Shown here piece by piece: positions 1 to 4,866 of a stretch of 7,017 bases of DNA. The notes beneath the pieces are model-generated. The model was given only the letters and a program-made list of their open reading frames with translations. It had not been told where the DNA came from and did no database searches. Positions within the stretch are counted from its first letter, which is position 1, and every line of letters starts with the position of its first letter. The translations under genes were made by a program, and so were the position numbers. The stretch comes from Leyella stercorea. GTDB lineage: Bacteria > Bacteroidota > Bacteroidia > Bacteroidales > Bacteroidaceae. The stretch covers positions 1 through 7,017 of the forward strand of contig NZ_JADYUF010000078.1 in NCBI RefSeq assembly GCF_021531655.1. Reading direction: 5' to 3'.

Positions 1-2
1 AG

Positions 3-50
3 AATGACAAGAGATTGGCTGCACTTAGAGAGTATGCTCAAACGGCTTGA
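3..50 (+). CDS. possible 3' end of a convergent plus-strand gene (partial)
   Basis: The first 50 bases are open on the plus strand from the window edge and end at a TGA. The 15 visible codons give NDKRLAALREYAQTA, a charged helical tail with ordinary codon use. A second plus frame (1-57, ending in TAA, tail ...LHLESMLKRLEF) is also open, so the frame is uncertain. The gene would converge with the minus-strand ORF that ends at 54, leaving almost no intergenic space. The fragment is too short to name a family. Confidence 0.3.
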   Translation, partial: NDKRLAALREYAQTA

Positions 51-53
51 ATT

Positions 54-278
54 CTAAATCCGAAACTTGAGACATTTTATAATGTTGCCCCGAAGATATT
101 GTTCTTTGGTATCTACTCCGAGACTATACACCATACTTGCGTAAGATACAGACTTGTCTTTACCCTCTTCAAGCAGTTTTTTGTTTAGGAGCGTCCTATA
201 CTGGTCATATATCTCTTGAAGGTCATTTGGTTTGCCTTCAATGCGATAGTATACTGTGGTCAAATACTCCAAAAGCAT
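54..278 (-). CDS. small hypothetical protein, 74 aa
   Basis: This is a complete ORF from ATG at 278 to TAG at 54. The protein is soluble and charged, mostly predicted helix, with a Tyr-rich first half (YLTTVYYRIEG) followed by an amphipathic Lys/Glu helix (LLNKKLLEEGKDK). It has no signal peptide, membrane segment or recognisable catalytic motif. It follows the leucine-rich-repeat gene by 57 nt on the same strand and is probably co-transcribed with it from the promoter near 1360. Codon use is like that of its neighbours, which supports real coding. I do not recognise the family. Confidence 0.55.
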   Translation of the reverse strand: MLLEYLTTVYYRIEGKPNDLQEIYDQYRTLLNKKLLEEGKDKSVSYASMVYSLGVDTKEQYLRGNIIKCLKFRI

Positions 279-335
279 GATTCTTTTTTAAATGTGACTT
301 TCTTTTGTAGCGCACACGAGGCGTAATCTCATAGG

Positions 336-1145
336 TTATTCCTTCGGAGTCACAAGACTATTGAAGTCGCGAGTCTCAAACTGATCGGACTCATAGCCTT
401 GGATGTTGAAGTCCGGGTAATGGTTGTACTTGTTCTTTGGCACTATAATCTTTTCGAGAGATGTGCAGCCGATAAGCATCGTTGCGTTTATTTCACCAGC
501 ACAGCATGTCAATGACGGCTGCTCAAACTCAACCGTCTTTAGTGAAATGCAGCCAGCAAACGCCATTCGCTCCACAATCTTCACATTCTTGTTTAGATAT
601 ACAGACTCCAGATGCTTGCAACTTGCAAAGGATCTGTCATAAATCCAGCATTTGCAGTCTTCGCTTATCACGATGTTGAGACTTTTCAGTCCGGAACTTC
701 TGAATGCAGACTTGTCGATAATCTTCATGTGGCTTGGAATATTTATCTCTTCCAAAGCTTTGCAGTCAGCAAAGGCTGCTTTCCTAATCTTACCCAAAGT
801 TTCTGGAAAGGCAATTTCTTTTAGATTTTCACAATGAGCGAAACTCTCCATTCCGATGTAATCTACTCCAGGCATTGTTATCTTGAAGAGCTTTATGCAG
901 CTTGCGAAAGCTCTTGTGCCCAAGTCGGTAACTGATGCTGGCAATACCACATCATGAAGATTGTCAAGTCCTAGGCATGCTTCATCGCAAATAGCCTTCA
1001 CACCGTCTTTCACTTCAAGGTACTCTGGATTGCCGAGTACTTTCAACAAGCGAAGTCCGTCCTCGCTGTAGATTGGTCCGGAAACCTTGTTGCCTTTGGC
1101 TTCCTTGATCATTGCCTCATCTTCTTTTGTTAATATTGTATTCAT
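336..1145 (-). CDS. BspA-like leucine-rich repeat protein (LRR_5 type), 269 aa
   Basis: The protein carries about six BspA/LRR_5 repeats. Each shows the pattern (A/S)F..C..L..I..P..., with the AF/SF landmark at residues 79-80, 101-102, 124-125, 147-148, 172-173 and 195-196, a period of 22-25 residues. Cys in the ..C..L position is frequent (residues 83, 105, 128, 176, 199). Such repeats form a curved solenoid for protein-protein contact. Family members in Bacteroidetes are often secreted or surface adhesins. This one starts MNTILTKEDEAM with no signal peptide, lipobox or C-terminal sorting domain, so it is probably cytoplasmic. The first 50 residues are non-repeat, and the last 35 or so (after IIVPKNKYNHY) form a short cap. 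It is transcribed downstream of the 1357-1364 promoter. The repeat class is secure; partner and role are unknown. Confidence 0.88.
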   Translation of the reverse strand: MNTILTKEDEAMIKEAKGNKVSGPIYSEDGLRLLKVLGNPEYLEVKDGVKAICDEACLGLDNLHDVVLPASVTDLGTRAFASCIKLFKITMPGVDYIGMESFAHCENLKEIAFPETLGKIRKAAFADCKALEEINIPSHMKIIDKSAFRSSGLKSLNIVISEDCKCWIYDRSFASCKHLESVYLNKNVKIVERMAFAGCISLKTVEFEQPSLTCCAGEINATMLIGCTSLEKIIVPKNKYNHYPDFNIQGYESDQFETRDFNSLVTPKE

Positions 1146-1192
1146 ATTTATTATTTTTAGTTGAATCCATAAAAGAATAGCATGTCTTGAAC

Positions 1193-1279
1193 TTACATCT
1201 CTTCTGTATTATTCATTACCTTCACTTGGTCGAAGCTCATTGGCTCATACTCTAATATCTCACCAGTCTCCTTAATCAT
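1193..1279 (-). CDS. tiny ORF (28 aa), possibly the intact tail of a frame-broken small gene
   Basis: An ATG at 1279 opens a 28-codon frame (MIKETGEILEYEPMSFD..., ending NNTEEM) that stops at 1193, just ahead of the leucine-rich-repeat gene. The same frame stays open upstream to about 1333 without an ATG. A well-placed ATG lies at 1332, 18-25 nt below a consensus -7 box, but it is in another frame and terminates after 18 codons (MEKYHIGRDIP...). A single-base indel near 1305-1315 would join the two into one protein of about 46 aa. It is therefore either a short real gene or a recently frameshifted one. No family is recognised. Confidence 0.3.
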   Translation of the reverse strand: MIKETGEILEYEPMSFDQVKVMNNTEEM

Positions 1280-1356
1280 ACGATAACGCAGATGAGTGCG
1301 GGAATATCCCGCCCTATATGATATTTCTCCATTTTAGTATTTTATTTATTCTGATG

Positions 1357-1364
1357 CAAAGGTA
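1357..1364 (-). promoter_or_regulatory. Bacteroidetes-type promoter -7 box for the LRR gene unit
   Basis: Read on the minus strand this is TACCTTTG, an exact match to the Bacteroidetes TAnnTTTG -7 element. A clear TTTG -33 box is missing: the expected place about 20 nt upstream reads GTGGAC, inside the inverted repeat at 1381-1405. That would suit a promoter depending on an activator or an alternative sigma factor. Transcription would start near 1350 and run into the tiny ORF, the LRR gene and the 74-aa ORF. Confidence 0.55.
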
Positions 1365-1380
1365 TATGTTTTTATGCCTC

Positions 1381-1405
1381 TGTCCACTATCGTCATTATC
1401 GGACA
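1381..1405. promoter_or_regulatory. TGTCC / GGACA inverted repeat over the -33 region (candidate operator)
   Basis: TGTCC (1381-1385) and GGACA (1401-1405) form the arms of a 25-bp interrupted dyad. The TATCG motif occurs twice inside it. A related TGTCGG lies at 1419-1424. The dyad covers exactly the place where a -33 box would be expected for the -7 box at 1357-1364, so a bound regulator could control that promoter. The arms are short and the function is inferred. Confidence 0.3.
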
Positions 1406-1463
1406 AACAGGAATGAAGTGTCGGAAAAACCGGAAAAAAACGAAATGAACAACATCTACTTCA

Positions 1464-2393
1464 CTACACACTGCTATTTCTTCTATCTGATGTGATAGAA
1501 AGTCTTTTGTTTCCCCATAACATCCATAAGTCTGGTTGCTCTCGTATGTTCTGTTCTAAAAGTCTAACAAACTCGTCAGTATATGCGTAGGGATTTGTAT
1601 TGATGTCTTTAGGGGACATTTGCTTGAATTCAATATTGTATATTCCTCTTCTATTCCTACTTATATGTGCATATACAAAAATCATATTGTATTTTCTTCC
1701 AATCTTCTCTGTTCCTGTATAAACAGAAAGAAGGTGGTCGAAAAATGGAGATTTGTGGATATATTGTTGGCTTCTTTTTGATGGGGGTACATCAGCTAAG
1801 CTACCCAAAACAATTCCATCATATCTTTTTTTTTCCAGTTCTTTCAGCATAGCTAAGATAGGCTTGATAGGAGAGTTATGTGGTATATTTATAGCTCCAT
1901 ATCTTTGTCTCGTTTTTGCAAGCCAATCTGTAAGCAAATTCCTTTTACCTGAGTAATACAAGTTGCCCATGCAAATATGTTGGATATGTAAAGGAAAGGA
2001 GACTAAAAGCTCATAGTTTACAAAATGCCCACTATAGCATAGTATCTTTTTGTTTTGCAGTAATAGAGTTTTGATAAACTCTATGTTCGTAAATCTACAT
2101 TCCTCACATATTTTATAGTCTGAGTGATACGACTTCTTTGCCAATTCAAAAGTGAAGTCATACAAATTTCTATAGTAGTGATGTACAATAGACTGTTCTG
2201 TCTTCTTGTTCATTCCATCAAATGCAATCTCAAGATTTCTTTTTACTCGTTTTGTATGACTTGAAGCTGTAAGTGCAAGAAGTCTAGAGGCGAAACTCGA
2301 TATAAGGTATAATGCCTTTATAGGTATGTATCGTGCTAAGGTAATGGTCTTTACTAATGAACATACAAATAGTCTTATCAGCGTTTCTTTCAT
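1464..2393 (-). CDS. lipid A biosynthesis-type acyltransferase (LpxL/HtrB family), 309 aa
   Basis: Members of this family transfer acyl chains from acyl-ACP to lipid A precursors at the inner membrane. The key visible motif is SGHFVNYE (residues 121-128), which matches the HxxxxE catalytic block with His123 and Glu128. It is followed by TRQRYGA (161-167), corresponding to the conserved R-x-G block, a SPFF segment near 215-218, and the C-terminal QPDLWMLWGNKR (286-297), matching the family's P-x-x-W-x-W-x-x-x-R ending. An N-terminal hydrophobic helix (about 5-42) fits a membrane anchor. The length is normal for the family. The start ATG at 2393 lies 16 nt after a strong hairpin. It may act on lipid A or on another acylated glycolipid or pigment; the acceptor cannot be read from sequence. 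Confidence 0.85.
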   Translation of the reverse strand: MKETLIRLFVCSLVKTITLARYIPIKALYLISSFASRLLALTASSHTKRVKRNLEIAFDGMNKKTEQSIVHHYYRNLYDFTFELAKKSYHSDYKICEECRFTNIEFIKTLLLQNKKILCYSGHFVNYELLVSFPLHIQHICMGNLYYSGKRNLLTDWLAKTRQRYGAINIPHNSPIKPILAMLKELEKKRYDGIVLGSLADVPPSKRSQQYIHKSPFFDHLLSVYTGTEKIGRKYNMIFVYAHISRNRRGIYNIEFKQMSPKDINTNPYAYTDEFVRLLEQNIREQPDLWMLWGNKRLSITSDRRNSSV

Positions 2394-2409
2394 ATATCAG
2401 TCCGTGTTT

Positions 2410-2443
2410 AATCTGCAAGAGGAGATGATTCCTCTTGCAGATT
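2410..2443. terminator. perfect 14-bp hairpin between the small-protein run and the acyltransferase gene
   Basis: Arms 2410-2423 and 2430-2443 are perfectly complementary around a 6-nt loop (GATGAT); the core arm is TCTGCAAGAGGA. On the plus strand it is followed by TTTTATCCTTTT, on the minus strand only by ATTAAAC, a weak U-tract. It begins 18 nt after the stop of the 43-aa membrane-protein gene and ends 16 nt before the acyltransferase ATG. It probably terminates or attenuates the upstream minus-strand operon, or shields the acyltransferase 5' end as a processing or stability element. Confidence 0.65.
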
Positions 2444-2461
2444 TTATCCTTTTCTGAATTT

Positions 2462-2593
2462 TTATCCTATGTCACTGCATGGGTCGTCGCAACCACAAAA
2501 TGAGTAGAGAGTGCCCCATAAAAGGCTTAAAAATGAACTGCCAACCACAAATAGTAATATGACAATGAGGATTCCAAATAAAAATATTAACAT
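2462..2593 (-). CDS. small single-pass membrane protein, 43 aa
   Basis: ATG at 2593 to TAA at 2462 gives a 43-residue protein. Residues 2-28 are one strongly hydrophobic helix (MLIFLFGILIVILLFVVG, then SSFLSLLW). The C-terminus is short and polar with three Cys residues (C33, C35, C39, in FCGCDDPC) and several Asp. The composition pattern (hydrophobic helix plus acidic Cys-rich tail) and the hairpin just after the stop support a genuine small gene. The Cys cluster could bind a metal or form disulfides; this is speculation. It lies 92 nt after the 67-aa gene, and that gap contains one copy of the 38-bp repeat. The family is not recognised. Confidence 0.6.
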   Translation of the reverse strand: MLIFLFGILIVILLFVVGSSFLSLLWGTLYSFCGCDDPCSDIG

Positions 2594-2601
2594 AAATGTT
2601 C

Positions 2602-2616
2602 TGTTTGTAAGTTATA
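2602..2616 (-). promoter_or_regulatory. shared leader motif upstream of the 43-aa gene
   Basis: TGTTTGTAAGTTATA on the plus strand recurs, with a 2-base insertion, at 3895-3911 (TGTTTGTAAGTGTTATA). In both cases it lies 7-9 nt upstream of a minus-strand ATG (2593 and 3887). In RNA sense it is an AC-rich leader of the form TATAAC..TTACAAACA. It may help translation initiation in a lineage that uses few Shine-Dalgarno sites, or may be inherited from a common donor. Confidence 0.35.
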
Positions 2617-2654
2617 TATTACCTACTTCCTTTCAAGCGTTTCGGTGTTCTCTT
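2617..2654. repeat. 38-bp direct repeat, copy 1
   Basis: This 38-bp block is repeated at 4576-4613 in the same orientation with one mismatch (2647 G versus 4606 T). It lies between the 67-aa gene and the 43-aa membrane-protein gene and ends 23 nt before the latter's start. On the minus strand one frame reads NTETLERK then TAG, and the frame extends upstream to an ATG at 2676 (see the 17-codon ORF at 2623-2676). Confidence 0.9.
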
Positions 2655-2676
2655 CAAGGCAGAATATTTCTATCAT
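2623..2676 (-). other. 17-codon mini-ORF containing repeat copy 1
   Basis: The minus-strand frame through repeat copy 1 begins at an ATG (2676), reads MIEIFCLEENTETLERK and stops at TAG (2623-2625), 29 nt before the ATG of the membrane-protein gene. The other two copies of the repeat are also open in the same phase and end in TLERK and SLDRK. It could be a translated leader peptide or the last piece of a decayed gene. No direct evidence of translation is available. Confidence 0.3.
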
Positions 2677-2685
2677 ATAGTCTTG

Positions 2686-2889
2686 CTATGTCTCAGACTT
2701 CATCAAATCCTTGATTTCTTCGATAGTTTCAACTACATTGAAAGAAGTTCCATTCTTTAGTGTGAGTCTTGAATGATGCTCGCTTTCTTCATCAAGTATA
2801 GGCTCTATAGAGCAAATGCATGATGGTGAAACAAGTCTTACCATTCTTTCTTCTTCACCATAGAGGTCTATGTAATGCAATGTTATCAT
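2686..2889 (-). CDS. small hypothetical protein, 67 aa
   Basis: ATG at 2889 to TGA at 2686. The pattern is short beta strands (MITLHYIDL, MVRLVSP, SRLTLKNGTSFNVV) followed by a C-terminal helix (ETIEEIKDLMKSE). The layout, with L..NG.. then a V..ET.EEI helix, is loosely like FlbD-type small beta proteins, which is an analogy and not an assignment. No signal peptide or membrane segment is seen. It follows the Sel1 gene by 29 nt and should share its transcript. Confidence 0.65.
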   Translation of the reverse strand: MITLHYIDLYGEEERMVRLVSPSCICSIEPILDEESEHHSRLTLKNGTSFNVVETIEEIKDLMKSET

Positions 2890-2918
2890 AAGTGGACATT
2901 CTATGTGTGATACGTTCC

Positions 2919-3887
2919 TTAATCAATGTCATAGGCAAACTCTTCGAAACTCATCTCTACGGGAGAGTATGGAGTTTTGGTATATTTCCCCTCCATGTTG
3001 AGCCATTTTAAAGCTTCTGTTCCATTTCTTTCAACTCCGATGCCGTCCTCATAGCATTTTGCTAGTCTTTTTTGAGCACTGACAAGTCCTTGCTCAGCTG
3101 CTTTGCGATACCATTCTACAGCTTCTTCTTCGTCTTCATCAACTCCTGTGCCATTGTAGTAGCAAGTGGCAAGATTGTTTTGTGCGGAAGCGTCACCTTG
3201 TTCGGCTGCCATACGAATGTACTTTACTCCTTCGTCGTAATTCTTTGATGTACCGGTTCCCTTTATGAAACAAACACCAAGTTCATTTTGACCAGGTGAA
3301 AAACCTTGCATGGCAGACTTATAATACCATTTGAGTGCTTCTTGTTCGTTCTTTTCTACACCAAGTCCCTGCTCATAAAAGTTGCCTAACACTTTCTGAG
3401 AGTATGCATATCCATTTTCTGCTGCCTTTCTGTACCATTTTGCAGCTTCTGAATAGCTCTGTGGCACGCCTTCCCCTAATTTGTAGGAAGTTGCAATGTC
3501 GTGTTGTGCTCTGAGTACTCCTTTATCGGCAGCTTTTCTATACCATTTTAGTGACTCTTGGTAATCTTGTGGAACGCCTACTCCATAGAAATAGACTCTA
3601 CCAGCAAAGAAACATGCTTTAGCATCGCCTTGTTCTGCTGCTTTTAGAATCCACTTACTTGCTTTTACGTTATCAACAGCTGTGCCGTGACCAAAGATGT
3701 AACACAAAGCAAGGTTTAGTTGTATCTTTGCGTCACCTTGCTCAGCTAATGTAAGATACTTTTCAAACTCCTTGCTCGCATTTTTAGTGCTTCTTTTTGA
3801 GGAGTTAACTCCTACGTCGGAAGTGTAAGAAGAGGTTGGTTCTGATACCTCTTTTGCTTTCTTCTTGAAAATGTCAAATAATCCCAT
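2919..3887 (-). CDS. Sel1-repeat (TPR-like) protein, 322 aa
   Basis: Seven tandem Sel1 repeats of exactly 36 residues run from about residue 48 to 299, with each unit starting near A(E/D)(Q/K/N)G: 48, 84, 120, 156, 192, 228 and 264. Typical unit features are AxxxLAxCYxxGxGV followed by (E)A(x)KWYRKAA. Sel1 solenoids are adaptor scaffolds that bind other proteins. The N-terminus MGLFDIFKKKAKE is a short amphipathic Lys-rich helix that could touch the membrane; there is no signal peptide, so the protein is probably intracellular. The segment 20-45 is Ser/Lys-rich linker. The tail (300-322) ends acidic (FEEFAYDID). It is flanked closely by two small unknown genes, which suggests a shared complex or response. 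The binding partner is unknown. Confidence 0.9.
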   Translation of the reverse strand: MGLFDIFKKKAKEVSEPTSSYTSDVGVNSSKRSTKNASKEFEKYLTLAEQGDAKIQLNLALCYIFGHGTAVDNVKASKWILKAAEQGDAKACFFAGRVYFYGVGVPQDYQESLKWYRKAADKGVLRAQHDIATSYKLGEGVPQSYSEAAKWYRKAAENGYAYSQKVLGNFYEQGLGVEKNEQEALKWYYKSAMQGFSPGQNELGVCFIKGTGTSKNYDEGVKYIRMAAEQGDASAQNNLATCYYNGTGVDEDEEEAVEWYRKAAEQGLVSAQKRLAKCYEDGIGVERNGTEALKWLNMEGKYTKTPYSPVEMSFEEFAYDID

Positions 3888-3894
3888 AGTCGTA

Positions 3895-3911
3895 TGTTTG
3901 TAAGTGTTATA
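3895..3911 (-). promoter_or_regulatory. shared leader motif upstream of the Sel1 gene
   Basis: TGTTTGTAAGTGTTATA (plus strand) matches the block at 2602-2616 apart from a TG insertion, and like it sits directly upstream of a minus-strand start codon (7 nt). It is likely part of the translation-initiation leader of the Sel1 gene. Confidence 0.35.
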
Positions 3912-3935
3912 GCCTTTTGTGTTCAGTCGAACATG

Positions 3936-4301
3936 TTAATTCCAATAAGGATTGCAAAAATAGAAAGTATCTCCTTTGTTATTGGTAAATTGTGCATTGC
4001 AAAAGATTATTTTGTAGTCTTCTTCGCAGACCATACCAGCTATACGGTCAAAAACAACGTACCAACCATCGTCATATGCTACTCGATTAGCTTTTGTTAT
4101 CTCGTATTCATATTTTGTTCCACATACTCGTAAGACCGTGATGTTTCCCAATTGCTTTCCAAACAAAGCAAAATCACGACGCATTCCAATGATACGACCA
4201 GTTTCATCGGTGTAATATTCACAATATGCTCTAATTTCTTGGATATATTCATATCCTTTAGCTTCCATCTTTTTACGGATGTCATTAAACCCTTCGTCCA
4301 T
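3936..4301 (-). CDS. hypothetical protein, 121 aa
   Basis: ATG at 4301 to TAA at 3936. The protein is aromatic-rich and apparently alpha/beta. It opens with a charged helix (DEGFNDIRKKMEAKGYEYIQEI), continues with several predicted strands (ITVLRVCGTKYEYEITKA, GWYVVFDRIAG, YKIIFC) and ends in an aromatic tail (FYFCNPYWN). Four Cys (residues 27, 60, 92, 101) are scattered and do not form a zinc pair. There is no signal peptide or membrane helix. It lies 48 nt before the Sel1 gene and 35 nt after the 60-aa gene on the same strand. The family is not recognised. Confidence 0.7.
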   Translation of the reverse strand: MDEGFNDIRKKMEAKGYEYIQEIRAYCEYYTDETGRIIGMRRDFALFGKQLGNITVLRVCGTKYEYEITKANRVAYDDGWYVVFDRIAGMVCEEDYKIIFCNAQFTNNKGDTFYFCNPYWN

Positions 4302-4336
4302 ATTTTGTAATATTAAAGTGATAATAATTTTGTATT

Positions 4337-4519
4337 TTAACCACTAATTTTTTCTACTCCAATAACTTTGTTGCGACAACTGCCATTGGTAACATAGCTT
4401 GTTCTTTCCCATTTAGAGATAGCATCAGCTTCGCTTGAAGCGTCTACAGTGTAACAACTTCTGTTGCTATCCCAAGGACTTGCATTCTCTGACTTGAAAT
4501 ATACATTGTAACGAGGCAT
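4337..4519 (-). CDS. small hypothetical protein, 60 aa
   Basis: ATG at 4519 to TAG at 4337. The order is strand (PRYNVYFKS), strand (SCYTVDA), helix (SSEADAISKWERTSY) and strand (NKVIGVEKI). This is the common compact beta-beta-alpha-beta layout of small proteins with the xxYxVxx...VxAxSxxEAIxK pattern. Nothing catalytic is visible. The start is preceded by an A-rich leader and, 21 nt upstream, by the tandem pair of repeat copies, so its expression may be affected by them. The family is not assigned. Confidence 0.65.
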   Translation of the reverse strand: MPRYNVYFKSENASPWDSNRSCYTVDASSEADAISKWERTSYVTNGSCRNKVIGVEKISG

Positions 4520-4540
4520 AAGTTTATGTTTTTATTCGTT

Positions 4541-4575
4541 CATGTCTACTTCCTATCGAGCGACTCGACTTTCTC
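4541..4575. repeat. divergent tandem copy of the 38-bp repeat (copy 3)
   Basis: Read on the minus strand, this block aligns without gaps to the adjacent copy (4576-4613) over a 36-nt period. GAGAAA, CGCT and AGGAAGTAG are conserved and there are six differences across the coding phase. It reads EKVESLDRK then TAG (4546-4548), in the same frame as copy 2, whose reading is EKTETLERK then TAG. Three differences are at third codon positions, and several of the amino-acid changes are conservative. Confidence 0.6.
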
Positions 4576-4613
4576 TATTACCTACTTCCTTTCAAGCGTT
4601 TCGGTTTTCTCTT
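4576..4613. repeat. 38-bp direct repeat, copy 2
   Basis: This block is identical to 2617-2654 at 37 of 38 positions. It sits in the 106-nt gap between the 76-aa gene and the 60-aa gene. On the minus strand the open frame (4582-4632, no ATG) reads RIVKNIKEKTETLERK then TAG, starting inside the end of the 76-aa gene in a different frame. Together with copy 1 it brackets a 1.96-kb block of three complete small genes plus the Sel1 gene. Confidence 0.9.
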
Positions 4614-4625
4614 TGATGTTCTTTA

Positions 4626-4856
4626 CTATGCGTTATGAATCTCAGTATAGTGCGCACTCTCCCAGTTTACTTCCGGGTATCTGATGCGTGCCGTAGCCAA
4701 GATGATTGCTTCTTGGTCAAATGAGTTGTGGCATAAATTCCAACGGTTTGCATCAATGATGAAGTCGTCGTAAACCAGACCGCACACATCATGAAGCGTT
4801 ACCTTGCATCCGTTGCGATGTCCTTCTGCATAATAAGTGATTCTAAGTTTTGACAT
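4626..4856 (-). CDS. small hypothetical protein, 76 aa
   Basis: ATG at 4856 to TAG at 4626. The protein has beta strands at the N-terminus (KLRITYYAEG, CKVTLHDVCGLVYDDFII), then a segment rich in Trp, Asn and His (ANRWNLCHNSFDQEA), a helix (AIILATARIRYPE) and a polar end (NWESAHYTEIHNA). There is no signal peptide or catalytic motif. It starts only 10 nt after the TM2-domain gene, which indicates tight co-transcription and possibly translational coupling. The family is not recognised. Confidence 0.7.
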   Translation of the reverse strand: MSKLRITYYAEGHRNGCKVTLHDVCGLVYDDFIIDANRWNLCHNSFDQEAIILATARIRYPEVNWESAHYTEIHNA

Positions 4857-4866
4857 ATATTCAACT

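Noticed and set aside
288..332. 14-codon minus-strand ORF between the LRR and 74-aa genes (MRLRLVCATKESHI)
   Set aside because: Too short, no repeat or leader feature; cannot be distinguished from chance.
424..837. Plus-strand ORFs of 61-72 aa inside the LRR gene
   Set aside because: They are antisense shadows of a well-supported repeat protein, with no promoter or family features.
2511..2714. 67-aa plus-strand ORF across the 43-aa gene
   Set aside because: Shadow of the minus-strand membrane protein and of the repeat; no supporting signals.
3955..3962. TATTTTTG on the minus strand as a promoter for the Sel1 gene
   Set aside because: It lies inside the end of the 121-aa coding region and no -33 box is found at the right spacing; probably chance in AT-rich DNA.
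2617..4613. CRISPR array
   Set aside because: Only two near-identical 38-bp copies nearly 2 kb apart plus one divergent tandem copy without a spacer; no regular repeat-spacer pattern.
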